Source of the DNA: Kingdonia uniflora
Taxonomy: Eukaryota; Streptophyta; Magnoliopsida; Ranunculales; Circaeasteraceae
Assembly: GCA_014058105.1 (NCBI GenBank)
Contig: JACGCM010002752.1
Span: 1,488,001 to 1,552,000 of the forward strand
Length of the DNA stretch: 64,000 nucleotides
Reading direction: 5' to 3'
Below the pieces are notes generated by a model that saw only the letters and a list, made by a program, of their open reading frames with translations, was not told the DNA's origin and did no database searches. How positions within the stretch are numbered: position 1 is the first letter of the stretch; every line of letters starts with the position of its first letter. A program made the translations under genes and the position numbers. Below are positions 32,520 through 44,479 of this stretch, in pieces.

Positions 32520-33807
32520 GATACAAGCTACACCATACAGATCTAAGTTACCAATGACGAAGATTCTGATGATTGGAGAAAACTGTTATTTGCATACCTC
32601 AGTTCTTGCACCCTCCCGGACAATAAAGAAGAAGCTCGGTCACTCTTTGCCAAATGTCTACGCAGTTCAAAGTCCAAGATGGGGTCCTATATCGAAATAC
32701 TAGGCGGGGGCGCTTATCGAATGTATCTTACAGAAATAAGCACAAGTCAAAATCAAAGAACTTCACGAAGGAATCTGCATAGCTCACGTCTTAAGAAGAT
32801 CACTAGCACAAATTGCGTTTACATAAGAATTATACTAGCCAAAAATAAGACAAGACTGTGAAGAATTTGTCAAAAAATGCTACAAGTGCCAAATCCATGC
32901 TCAAGATATCAAAAACCCAGCCCTCGACTTATACGTTAGTAATGTCCTCTAGCCATTCAAAAGAAGGGCAATTGATATCATTGGTCAATTCCACCCAGCG
33001 CCGCTTAACAGAAAGTTTGTTCTTGCAGCAGCAGACTACTTCACCAAGTGGGTCGAAGCAGTATCATTATGTCACACCGACGAGAACGAAGTAATCAAGT
33101 TTCTTTGGGAACACATCATCATCAGATTTAGCTGTCCACAAATAATACGATCTGATAACGACAAGTAATTCATCAGTAGCAAAGTCCTTAATTTCCTCCA
33201 CAAATGCAAGATTCAATTGTCTACTTCGACACCATACTACCCTCAGGGAAATGGGCAAGCTGAAGTTATCAACAAAAACATCAAGTCAGGATTACGCAAG
33301 CGCCTTGAGGAAAAGAATGGCAGATGGGTCGACGAACTACTTAGTGTGTTATGGGCATATAGAATAAATCCTCGAACGTCCACTGACTACACACCATTCA
33401 TGATGGCCTTTGGTACCGATGCAGTGATCCCTTCAGACTTTGATCTCCCAAGTACTAGACAAAAAGTCACAGATAAAGAAAATTAACATAGACTTCTCTG
33501 TAACCTTAATTAGATCGAAGAAACTCTAGACTGCGTCATTGCAAATTTTGGGCGATACCATGACACTCTCAGAAAGGCATACAACAAGAAGGTGAGGAAG
33601 CATACATTTGACATTGGTGACCTTGTCCTTCTACAAATCCAAGATAGTACTCGACTCAAAAACTCTGGCAAATTATCTGAAAACTGGGAAGGCCCTTATA
33701 TTATCAAGGACAAGAATGATAGTGGAACATATTGGTTAATGATTAAAAATGAAGTACAACTCGAGTATCCATGGAATACAGCCCATCTGAAGATGTTCTA
33801 CCGATAA
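32520..33807 (+). pseudogene. Integrase of the 12.9-kb gypsy element
   Basis: A zinc-binding part with CEEFVKKCYKCQIHAQDIKN (near 32850) precedes the catalytic core: Asp in RRAIDIIGQFHPA, Asp in IRSDNDK, and Glu in NGQAEVINKNIKSGLRKRLE. The C-terminal part (HTFDIGDLVLLQIQD ... LSENWEGPYIIKDKNDSGTY) ends at TAA 33805. In-frame stops (for example after DNDK and after TDKEN) inactivate it, although the catalytic triad remains. Integrase would insert cDNA into the genome. Confidence 0.85.
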
Positions 33808-34433
33808 CAACAATATTTTCTTTCAATTACTTCAAATAAATGCATCTTTACTATCATTACATCGTCAATTTACAATTCTTAGTACCGGTAAATACTTGCC
33901 AAGTATTTATCCAAACTAGCGTTCATTTCTTCGACAAACCAGTATCCAATTACAAGACATATTGTTTGTCAATCATTACTACTTGTACAATTGCATAACC
34001 TGCTTGTCTTTTCCATCAAGCCAGATATCCCATCGAGGAAAAATATCTGGCCACATTTCTCAAATAATAAAGCCATTACATGGTTATCTATCTTTCCCTA
34101 TAGATCCAATTGTAAAAAGCAACAGATCTAACACACATCTACAAGATAGTATGTCATACTATCAATCATATCGAATCAAATACTTTACATATTTTTTCTA
34201 AAATAAATACACATTACTATCGAGTACTTCGTTGTTAAACATTTATACTTCAAACAACACATCACTCGATAACGTTACTCTAAACATAAACAAATAAATA
34301 AATTATCTGATATCCACAAAAAAATTGTTACGGTCCCATCGACCACTTGTACAAAAAACTCCATTCAACAAAATAAATTAACTCCTACTTTTTTAGTTCT
34401 TGGGGAGAAGAGTTACGCTAGCATCCTTCACTG

Positions 34434-36660
34434 GAAGACTGAAAGTAGGTCATCCAGAACTTCTTCGGGAACAGTACCTTCGGGCAGCATAGGCGTAGGT
34501 ACTTCGGGCACATCATCTTCTGGATCTGAATTAGAGAAGATGGCCCCAGTAGTAGCAGTCAATCCCCTGTAAAAAAACTTTCTTCTCCTCCATCTCACGG
34601 AATTCCTCTCCAAAATGGGCCTTCATACGCCTAAGATCGTCCATATTGACTCACTCAGTTTCTACTCTTTGTTCATCGAGCACCTTAGCGTGCTCCTTCG
34701 CCATTGGCCTCCACTCAACCAAAACCTGTTCACGAACATCATTCTCAAAGTTGGCCTTTTACAGAGCCAGAACCTCTTCCCTCTCCTTCGCCAAATCAGC
34801 CTTGAGCTGGGCGATTTCTTTCTTCTTTTCTCGAAGATACATCTTTTTAGTGTCTGCAATGGCTGCCTCCTTCGACTTGGCCGCCCCTCGCTTCATCTTC
34901 TCAAACTTTTCCTCTGTTCCTCCTTCTTAACTGTGAGATCCTTCTTAATGTTCTTCGAGACCAAGAGCTCATTGGCAAAGCTCTGCCCACCAAGCATCTG
35001 AGGCTTAACATCGAGAAACAACTTTTTAATCTGCATTAGAATATAATAGTGAGACCTCGATGAAGGCACCAAAGTCATTAAACGAGATATAGCATGAAAG
35101 TTTCTAACATGGTTCATCGTGCGGTGACTTTCGATGAAGAAGGTCGATATGCTCTCAGCCCCAATAATACAGTTGGAAAAGTCCTCCAAAGTTCCCTTCC
35201 CAACAACGAAGGCCTCGATGGTCTATTGAGTCTCCTCATGAGACCCACCCAACCCCCCACCAACCTTCGCCTTGGTCGACTCTTGGGAGTCCTTTATCAT
35301 AATTAAAGCAGTCTTCTTCTTGGTCGACTTGGGTGGCTGACCTTGCGTGCCAGCAACATCAACTTTCTCTCCCTTCTTGATAGGAGATTGCCAAGATGAC
35401 CTCTTCGCTAGGGGAGCAGAAGCACCAGGAGGGTTGGCAGCCCTTTTTATCCTATTCTTAGCAAAGGACCCACTCAGAAGGGCTTCCTTCTCTGCCGCAA
35501 TATCAATTTTGTACCCACTCAACGCAGGGTTCTCGAGGGGAATACTAGTGTCAGCCGTCTTCTTATTTTTTGCAAACATTTTGCTATCGATAAGGAGGAT
35601 GTCTGAACTTTTTATTCCAGATCTTTTTATTCCAGCCTCTTGGAACAGACCCTTGACCTTCTGTTGATCGGCAACCATAAAGTCAATCCTACCAAAGTAA
35701 TCCGTTCTAATTTTGTATAACTTTTCCTGGACCGTGACTTTCTATCGACCTCCTTCAATGTTGCACGAAGACAAAATAAAAGACAGTTACACACCAATTT
35801 CAAACAAACAAGCAAGACAAAAACTACGATAAACATGTTACCTAGAAATATACCTAAGTGAAAGTATTTTCTTCTCAGAGGCTCCCCTGGATTTTTCTGA
35901 TCGAATTCGTAATTACCGGACACAAGGAGACAATTGGCAAAGTATTGCCCCCGTGTAAACACCATCTCATAGAATAGAGACCTCCTCAAGAACCTCGCTA
36001 AGTACATGTACCCCAGCTTCTGTGGATTCTATTTGAGTATGAAATACATACACATATCATCCACAATGATCCGTTCCTCCCCCACCCCTTTAACCGATTG
36101 TATATCACTTCCACCACCCTGAAGGGGTCATAGACGTTCAGATTGAACTGACTAGGGGTAACGTCGAAGAAATTTATAAACTTCTTCTGATCAGCTTGAA
36201 GATGCAAATTTAACCCCTTCCTTATCTGTTCTCGATGGACGAGAATACCGTCCAAGGGGACCTCCTGATCCGTCATTTCATAATGGTACACTTCCAATCT
36301 AATGTCATCAGGGATACCATACTTCGCCTTAAAATTCAATATTTCACTAGTCTCTGGAGCCTCCCCATAGTACTCCATGTCTTCTTCTTCCGTATCTTCT
36401 TCCCCGCCATCACTCCCTTCTCGATCACTTTCCTGCGGCTCGTGATCCACATCTGTGTCAGTCATCTCCCAATCTGACACTTTGATCACCCTAGCCTCCA
36501 ATTTGAATCGATTAACACTAGCCACATCCAAACTAATCTACCCAACTCTATACCTACCACCTAACTCTTGAACATAAGTTATTACTTCGATTAATAGTGG
36601 TTCTACATTATCAAGATTCTCGAAGATCCCTTCTCTATCAGCATCATGACAGCTAACATT
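34434..36660 (-). pseudogene. Antisense extra ORF of the gypsy element (gypsy-type putative transposase domain)
   Basis: Read leftward: an acidic N-terminus (EDTEEEDMEYYGEAPETSE); a globular block with YGIPDDIRLEVYHYEM, NLHLQADQKKFINFFDVTPS and RVVEVIYNRLKGW; then [20 protein letters not shown], ending at a likely donor near 35850. A Lys/Pro-rich linker (35678-35223) and a helical coiled coil (KKEIAQLKADLAKEREEVLA, near 34790) precede an acidic tail (NSDPEDDVPEVPTPMLPE). I recall this domain family as the 'transposase (putative) gypsy type' set found in extra ORFs of TAT-clade elements; its function is unknown. Frameshifts near 36005, 35220 and 34900 break it. The tail ends at a stop near 34434. 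Confidence 0.65.
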
Positions 36661-39091
36661 TTAGAGTGGTTCAGCCATTTTTTAACCTGAAAATCATATC
36701 CCCTTTTTTAAGTTAGTATAATATCATATCCTATACATTATATATGTTCGTATGTTAGTCTCGATACTGTTGTCGAGAATTATTATCCAACCCATCATTC
36801 TTTCTATTACTATCTAGTTTGACATTATTACATTAGTTATCGATACAAGTTTTACATCAAATTTTACTCAAGTCCTAACATCGTGAACTATTTTATGTCC
36901 CTAACATATTTTGCTCGAGTGTACAGGAACGTCGAAGCTTTTCGAAGATATTTCATCTGCCCCACGGTTTCCTGCCAAAAAGGACCCGAATCCAAAAAAA
37001 ATTGATTTTGCGTTCTCTCCGGCGTAAAATCTAGCCCAAATCAACAGGAAATCTGGCTCCACAACTAGAAATATCCTACGACACCAGATATAATCAAAGA
37101 GAGCCCCAAATTCTGTCGTAACACCGACGGTGACCAAACCATACTCTCTCCCCACATCACCTTCACTTTCTTCACACCCTTTTATCCCAACACTCCAATG
37201 TCATTTACGACACCTTCCACATATCAAACACATCCCCATGTGTTCACACAACAACATAATTGCAAAAAAAAACCTAGAAGTAATTTTATCAATTTCTTCC
37301 ACAAATCCTAACCATTACTCAAATTCCTTCATACATAATATTCCTACAGTTTATATCTTCAATGGGTTTATACATAATAACGATACATAAAACAAACATT
37401 GAATCCCAAACAAATTCTCAAAAAACTCACCTTGAATTTGTGACGTTTCGAAATCCCTCTCTTTTACAAGCTTGGCCCTCTTGATCAAAATACCAATCTT
37501 CTCATTACCAATGGTGGACAAAGACACAAGAAAGGAACACAACAAATTAGAACTCAAAGAAAAAATTTCAAAATCAGTGGAGTGTGAACAGTTGCCGACC
37601 ATGGGGCTATTTATAGTCCCCACGTGACTGTTTATCGCACCCCTTCGCGACAGTTCGAGTACCCGAGCGTAACGCCTCGCACATATCTTCTCAAAGTCTT
37701 TAACCCTTCACCTACTGAATGCCAACAAGCCTATGCATTGTTGCTCCAAACCGTCCATATACCCCCCTATCTTCTCTTTTATATCCATCTTCACCAGGGC
37801 AACCCTTATGTTGATAAAATACAATTGTACCTCCAATTCCTTATACCTCAAAACATCACTTTCATGAGAGTTCCTAGCCATTATTCTACTTGTACCTGCA
37901 ATACATCTTTCCTTTTTTATTCCCCTCCTATTTTCTAGGGACAGTTTTACCCATAATTCAAATTCTAAATAATAAAAATTCGACAATACAACTACCCACA
38001 CATCGGGCAGAAATCACAATTCAAATATTCAAATAACATTTTGTTATTATTCGTCGAGAAATATTCCATCACATGCTCACATGTAGTTATATTTAAAATA
38101 CTCCTCCATATCTTTCTCATAGCGTGCACAAGTTCTTACCATTGCAAAACACACTTCTGCCAACTCCCAAACAAGTCTTCACTAATTCAAGCACCATATT
38201 TTGAAGATCCTATCAAGCATATATCCTATAGTTATACTTACGCTGCACATCAAGGGTTTTTACCCTCTCAATATTTGGGGACAGCTCATCCTGCAAATTT
38301 ATTTTCTACAATAAACGGGTAATTTGACAAATAAAATCATGTTCGAGAAGACAAAGGAAGTATAACCAAATCAGTACTTCGAGACAATTTTTGCCATGTA
38401 AATTCGACAATAAAATTAGACATGTGGATCAAGCAATTTATTTCCAAACACACAAGGGTACATGATTATTTATTTTTGCCTGCTACTAGTTACAACTAAG
38501 ACAGCCAACAGGACAACCTTTTCAGCCGTCCTGAGCAGCAACAACATCTTCCTCTCTCACTATCGCCTCAACACGGTTCCTTGAACTACCAACATGCTCC
38601 GGAGGACTTAGAATTACGGATTGCAACTGACAATGGTACAGATAGTCCTCTTCAGCTGCCTTCACTTCCACCTCGCTCATCCCCTCATAGTTTGGCTCCA
38701 CCGGTACCAACGTCCGTCCATTTACACACAGTTTACCAAAATACTAATTTAGTAGCTCCCAATACTTGTTGTGCACACGATTGTGAAAAGCCTCCTCTCA
38801 GACCTGCGCCCTAGTCTTCACCATCTTACCAAATTGAAAATGACTTCCTCAAGCACACAAAGGGTATTTATATGAATAACTCAATGCATTACAACTCCTA
38901 AGAGTTAAAGACAGCAATCACTATCTATTGGAACTCTGACAACCCAGTCAACCAACCTCCTAAAGAACCGCTCAAGGGCCCTACACAGTTCACACATGTC
39001 ACTTCGAGATCCTATTCCAATTTGCAAACAGAAGCATTCAACGTTTTCTTCTCGACACAACAACAAATAATTGTATCGAGAATGGGGTGAT
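36661..39091. other. Non-coding 3' region of the gypsy element
   Basis: AT-rich sequence between the antisense ORF and the 3' LTR. A putative upstream exon of the antisense ORF (37155-36901, minus) and an acidic ORF (38710-38522, minus) are possible but unsupported. A purine-rich GAGAATGGGGTGA (39079-39091) directly precedes the LTR and fits a polypurine tract. Confidence 0.5.
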
Positions 39092-39565
39092 TGTAGTAGC
39101 ATATTCCCTAGAGTTGAACAGTAGAAGTTGGCAGAACTTAATCGAAGATATTCTGTCATTCGAGAAGATATCACATCTGCAACTACAGAGCTCAACCCAC
39201 TACAGTAGCCATTACGCTTGGTCAAATAGAGCTGTTATAAGAGGATCCCCAAAGTTTGCCCACTGCCCACCGAAATAGGAAACCATTTATTTTTGTAACT
39301 GCCTGTATTCATTATAAATACAAGCAAAACATATGTTAATCCAAACTGTAACTCTAATATTCTTCCACATTCTCACATCCTTACTTTTCATCAATTGTAA
39401 TAACTAGCACTTATTGGATTTCTAAACCAAAATCCTCCTCGAGGTCATGATTTTTCTCAGATTTTACTGAGTTTCTACGTACAATCTAGCGTGTTCAAGT
39501 TTATAATTATAATTTCCTTACAAAATTATTGGCAAAGTTTACCTTCCGAAAAATATGCCATTACA
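39092..39565 (+). repeat. 3' LTR of the 12.9-kb gypsy element
   Basis: 474 bases, TGTAGTAGCA to CCATTACA. Compared with the 5' LTR it has lost many CG dinucleotides to CA or TG (for example at the blocks corresponding to CTCGACCC, GCCGTTACG and CCACGTTCTCACG). Confidence 0.85.
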
Positions 39566-40132
39566 AGAAGAGCTCTTGGTAATTCATTTAGAAATCCAGT
39601 TCGAACAAGCGTGTACCTATTTCATGTTTCGAGTAATAACAGAACTGATGTGGTCGACATTAGGAATCACACATGTAGCTGTGGTTGGTGGCAAACTATG
39701 GGTGTACCTTATAAGCACACCATGTATGCTCTTAATGAAACATTAGTTGATCCAACTTTGGTGATTGAGGATTATTGGACAAATCAATAGTACAAAGATA
39801 TATTTGAACCCATCTGATTCCTATAAGGGGAAAAGAGCAGTGGGATATAACAAAAATCAACAAACGGGTTTGAGCACCTATTCCAAGGATTCTAGCAGGG
39901 CGTCCTCACACGGTAAGGAAAAGGTCAAAAATGTCTGGCTTAAGAACTTTCTTTAAAGTATTGCAGTATATGTAGACTGAATGGTCACAACGGTTGGTCA
40001 TGTAAGGCAGTTCTAGTCTCTGTAGATGATAATACTCGTCCAACAGTGGAACCATATATTTATATAAACGATGAGCCACCGACGATTCCTGATACGGTTC
40101 CAATGGACGATGTAGCAACAAATCTAAGATAA
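39566..40132 (+). pseudogene. MULE transposase, 3' part (SWIM and zinc knuckle)
   Basis: This is the continuation of the split MULE gene. NPVRTSVYLFHVSSNNRTDV then NHTCSCGWWQTMGVPYKH is the SWIM zinc finger, with Cys-x-Cys present but Tyr where the third ligand (Cys of GxPCxH) is expected. Stops follow after WTNQ. Near 39960 a CCHC knuckle (YCSICRLNGHNGWSCKAV) and the tail to TAA at 40132 are readable. The frame is therefore broken apart from the gypsy insertion. Confidence 0.8.
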
Positions 40133-41449
40133 AGATGAGTGATATGTTTGACTTTTGTTTTTTGATTGCTCATCCATGGTAATGAGCAATGCAATTCTCT
40201 GAAATATGTTTATAAGTCTGAGATGAAGGGGTACGATACGGTTTATTTTTGTTTTTAGATTGCTCCTCCTTCCTAATAGGCAATGTAATTCTCTGTACTA
40301 TGGATAAATTAACTAATATAGTCATCAAGATCGCTAAAATATTTTGTTAAGATACATTTCATAAAGCAATTGTTGTTCAGCAATACCACCGTGTAGAGAT
40401 ATTACAACTACAAGGGAATGAAAATTACAAGTTCACAACACTAAGAGCATCTCAAACAGAGACGGTATGCTATTCCGATTTTGGATACTAGTATCCGGAA
40501 TAGCATACCACTTTGCTCCAACAGATTTCTCTCCAAATATAGCTTTTTTATATTAAAATTGGGTCCCACAAGTTTATTTTAGGAGAGAGAGGAGATTTTT
40601 ATTAAAAATTAGGACCCACAATATTCTTTTATTAGAAAGAGAAAAGAAAGGAAGAGAAGAAATAGTTGTGGGGATCCACAAAAGTAGCATCACATACCAC
40701 TCTCCCAAGTTCCAGATTCGCATACTTTGGAGGGGTATGGGGGTGAGCATGTTGAACACCATACTCCTGTTGGAAGGAGTTTTTGCAAAAGTATGTGAAA
40801 AGTGTAACAGTATACCATGATGTTGGAGATGCTCTAAACAAATACTAGTTTGCTAGAAATGATATAGTGTTCTACGACCCATATTAAATAACTTTATTTC
40901 ATCAGTGTAGATCACGATGAAAAATTGTATGATAAAGATAAAGAGACTGATTGGATACGTGTTCATCTCAATGAGATATTCAACGGCTATGATAAAGCCC
41001 AACTATGATAGGAATGACTGTACTTGTTGACATACAAATTGTGGTAGCATGGATGGCAGACTGGTTTTGTAGGTAAAAATTGAACAACTAAGGGGTAAGA
41101 TGGGAAGTATGATCGATTTTGTCATTACCACATGTTGAGCATTTTTAGAATTAATGAACATTTTTTTTTTGCTAATTTCTGTTCTTTCTATCACATTTAA
41201 GCACCATTCAACTCTACGATGCAAAGACAGACATGACTCAGTGATTTTCATGAAATCTTTGTACATTTGGTGAAGTTTATATAATATTAGAGCGGTATTT
41301 CATTTTTCCCCACTTAAAAGTGTTAACTACTGACTGCTGAACGGAAACCAGTAAGCAAGTTCATATTGCTTACTGAAACGTAAAAAATATTGAATGCGTT
41401 TATAAGCCAAAAATGAATACCATTAATTGTTAAATGAGCCCAAACAACT
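40133..41449. other. MULE flank and intergenic sequence holding a MITE
   Basis: Apart from the MITE at 40445-40834 no feature is recognised. The MULE's own right terminal repeat was not identified. Confidence 0.5.
40445..40834. mobile_element. Tourist/Harbinger-type MITE 1 (390 bp)
   Basis: Ends are GAGCATCTCAAACAGAG and (inverted) GAGCATCTCCAACATCA, flanked by TAA at 40442-40444 and 40835-40837. Internal words GTATGCTATTCCG, TTGGAGGGGTATGGG and GTTGAACACCATAC are shared with MITE 2. The termini match the right end of the 6.4-kb Harbinger element (GAGCATCTCTAGGAG). Confidence 0.9.
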
Positions 41450-41724
41450 ACACCATTCAACAATTAACGATTTGAAGTGGAAAAACAAACACCCCTAAAG
41501 AATTTTCACACCTTTAGGAACCATTCGGCTGGATCCCACCCGAACTGGGTTTGGGGTGACCCACCGACTCTTAACCCTATAGAATTTTTAAAAGCTTAAT
41601 ATATATAGCCCTATTAACACATCTCTTTACAGAGATATTAATGAAAGCTTTACTTCTCTCACTATATATCTATGTGTTTATGTGTGTACATGGTTAGATA
41701 GCTAGAAGATCACTTTTGTTATCT

Positions 41725-41745
41725 ACATATTATCAGCGTGACTCA
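41725..41745 (+). other. Primer-binding region of copia A
   Basis: ATTATCAGCGTGACTCACT follows the LTR-like sequence. Many plant copia elements start their internal region with TTATCAGCACGAC, so this is read as the PBS with a few changes. Confidence 0.5.
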
Positions 41746-41771
41746 CTCGGAGCTTTTGGATTAATTATTGG

Positions 41772-41774
41772 ATC

Positions 41775-41850
<76 letters not shown>
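41772..41850. repeat. (CT)n microsatellite, about 79 bp
   Basis: A nearly pure CT tract in the leader of copia A. Confidence 0.97.
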
Positions 41851-41855
<5 letters not shown>

Positions 41856-42229
41856 AAGGATTAATTTGCTTTACAGAAAGGTATAATCAATATTTTTATA
41901 TTAATTCTAGTGTTATATACATGACTACATGATTAGATTTATAAGTATGTGATTGTTTAGATCTGATTAGGGCAAAATAAGTCTTTTTAAGGCGATTTTT
42001 CACAATTTTACCTTCTTTATTTTACCCTTTCCAAGGGCTATTTTCAAAGGTAATTTACTGTTGTTTTTCGACATAATTAGATTACATTCCAATGATCGCA
42101 AGCATATGTTATGCTCCTCTTGGAAGTGGATGGATCGCCGAAAATTGGCCGCGAAAATAACAAAAAACCATGACGAAACTGTCAAATTTTTTAACGGCGG
42201 CTAACATAGGGATGAAGTTGTCCTAGGGT

Positions 42230-42790
42230 TTTAGGCCTGCTGACATCATCAACCCTAGGTGATGACATCATCACTCTATGGTAGGACCCACAGTGCTGAC
42301 GTGCCACTCCAAGATAGATTGAGATGGTGGTCCTCACGTGATGATGTAGCAGGACCCTACTAGCTAGCGTGGGAGGGTCCTACTATGCTGATGTGTCATA
42401 GGTGACGTTGATGATGTGGTACCTGGGGTTTACATGTTGATATGTCACTGATATGTGGTACTGATGATGTGGTACAGAAGGTCCCATATCCTGACGTGTC
42501 ACTACCATGTATTATAGATGAACGTGACACCATGGCTTCCACACTGCTGATGTGGCACTACCATGTGTTATGCTGGCATGGCACCTGTCACATGTCATGC
42601 TGACGGGGTACCAAGTGCTCTACTTTCTAACGTTGCGCTTGCTACGTGTCATGCAGATGTGGTACCTGAGGTCCACAGAGCTGACGAATCATGATGAAGT
42701 ATCAGGCCACGTGTCAACTTTACGTGCTACCACATATCTTGATCCAAACCTGCCACGTGCCTCAGAGACACGGTGACACGTCACCCGGTC
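42230..42790 (+). repeat. Degenerate array of TGACGTGKCAC / CACGTG words
   Basis: More than ten variants of GCTGACGTGGCAC, TGATGTGGTACC and CCACGTGTCA occur at irregular 20-60 base spacing, often followed by TACCATGT or GGTCC words. TGACG and ACGT cores are plant bZIP (TGA/G-box) targets. The block lies in the untranslated leader of copia A, so it may act as an enhancer or simply be an internal tandem array of the element. Confidence 0.6.
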
Positions 42791-43456
42791 CAACTCTAAA
42801 CCGAAATAGAACTCGGTCTAATAAAAACTAACCGATTCAGACTAGGTATGAATGAACCAGTCTGAACCCAGTTCAGACTGAGTTTTTGGTTCTAAAATCA
42901 GTTCAGATCGATCCAAACCAACTCAGATCTCAATTTTTTTTTGAAAAATCTATTCCTACTTTGACCTTTAAGAGGACCCTATTTTTTATTATTTTTTGGA
43001 AAAATAGTACTATAAGGTAAGCATATTATAGTTTTTAATTACGACCTTTTATTTTTATATTGGATATAAATAAGCATTTTTATCTACCTAGCCTCTTACG
43101 AGAGCTAGTAGAGTTTTAAAACACTGTATCCCCTAGATACTATTTATTATAACCGGGGGTTAAAGATAAAATAAAACATTGACTAATTCAAATATGACTT
43201 AAAGTCATTCTTGAATACATTCTAATATCGATGATATTATTGAGCACTCAATCGTTGATTGGCCAGTCTTGTTTCTAAAAACATGGCTTTTAGGAACCAA
43301 TTTTCATATCTAGATGCAATTAGATGTTGCCTAATAACATCTAGAAGTATATAGGCTATTATAGTACCCTGATATACTCTTAGATCGTTAGTTCCGGTTT
43401 AAATACCTATCTGGGGAACCCAACAGAGTTCAGGGATAAAACTACTCATCTGCTAA
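42791..43456. other. Copia A leader, no ORF recognised
   Basis: It begins with repeated CGGTTCAGACT and AACTCAGATC words, then AT-rich sequence without supported coding regions up to MITE 2. Confidence 0.45.
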
Positions 43457-43858
43457 GAGCATCTCCAACAGAAGAGTATGCTATTCCGGTTTACCATACC
43501 GGTATTCTAGAATCGCATACTGTTTTGGTCCAACAACAAATTGTATTTTTTTTCTTGGGCACTGAACGTTTCAGCGCCTAGCGTCTGTTAATTAATACTT
43601 TTCCCCTTGGACAGTTGTATTAAAAAAATTATTGGGCGCTGAACAGTTTAGCGCCTAGACAGCTGTATTAAAAAAGTTGTTCAGTACTGAATGGTTCAGC
43701 GCCTAGGCGGTATGCACATACTCCTCGCCAAGTTTAGGTTTTGCATACTTTGGAGGGGTATGAGGGTGAGTATGTTGAACACCATACCCCTATTGGATGG
43801 GTTTTTTGCAAAGAGTATGGGAAAACCTTAACAACATACCACTCTGTTGGAGATGCTC
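43457..43858. mobile_element. Tourist/Harbinger-type MITE 2 (402 bp)
   Basis: Termini GAGCATCTCCAACAGA (both ends, inverted) and TAA duplications at 43454-43456 and 43859-43861. It shares the ends and several internal blocks with MITE 1 but has a different middle (repeated GTTCAGCGCCTAG words). It is inserted in the leader of copia A. Confidence 0.92.
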
Positions 43859-44145
43859 TAAACATCTAATACCCCCATATATTTGTAACAAATGGTTCAT
43901 TTGGCTAGAATATACAGACCGTATTCAACTATAGAGCTTAGAATACACTATATAGTTAATTAAGGCCACAATAACAAGTGTTTGGAATACGCTATTAGAA
44001 TATGAACTAGGTTTACATATTATATTTATTTAGAATCAGTTACTTTCCCCAATCTAGTATCCAATCTTTATTTAGCATCCAAACATGCATTCATGGGCTT
44101 ATTGTTGAACTGTTACTGAATCAAGATTTACATGTTGTATTTCAA

Positions 44146-44371
44146 ATGGCTGTAAAACTCAAGAATATTGATTTTCCCGTACTGCTACTTTTAAGAGCCA
44201 ACTACCTCACTGGGAGTTTGGATGCTAGGTTGTATCTCAAAGCTCAGGGACTTGAAGAGACAATCGTTGACAAAAATACCGAGGCTTCCATTGACAAGGC
44301 AAAAGCCTTGATCGTTCTTTGTCACTACATTTAGTGGGACCTAAAGACGGAATACCTCACTAGGACAGAAC
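44146..44371 (+). pseudogene. Copia A gag, N-terminal piece
   Basis: MAVKLKNIDFPVLLLLRANY opens a typical copia gag, followed by LDARLYLKAQGLEETI, then a TAG stop and WDLKTEYLT. The homology ends at about 44371, where minus-strand gypsy sequence begins. Copia gag would form the virus-like particle. Confidence 0.75.
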
Positions 44372-44479
44372 CTAATGACCTTCTGGATCATGGCTTCCCC
44401 CTTTAAGAGCCTTGAGCTCCTGCTCAGGCTAGAACTTGAGATGAGGGAAAGCGGTCTTGCCTATTTCCTTGTTGTACCA

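Larger units (their letters stand above)
26646..39565 (+). mobile_element. Ty3/gypsy LTR retrotransposon with antisense ORF (TAT/Retand-like), 12.9 kb
   Basis: Two matching LTRs (26646-27120 and 39092-39565) enclose gag, protease, RNase H and integrase on the plus strand and an extra ORF on the minus strand between integrase and the 3' LTR. This layout is known for TAT/Retand-clade elements. Flanking bases AGAAA (26641-26645) and AGAAG (39566-39570) look like a target duplication with one change, and removing the element restores the MULE reading. The reverse transcriptase core is deleted and all ORFs have stops, so it is dead. Confidence 0.85.

Noticed and set aside
34615..35001. Plus-strand ORFs of 128 and 94 codons
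   Set aside because: Shadows of the coiled-coil part of the antisense ORF.
42230..42790. CRISPR-like array
   Set aside because: Units are irregular in length and sequence, and the context is a plant retroelement leader.
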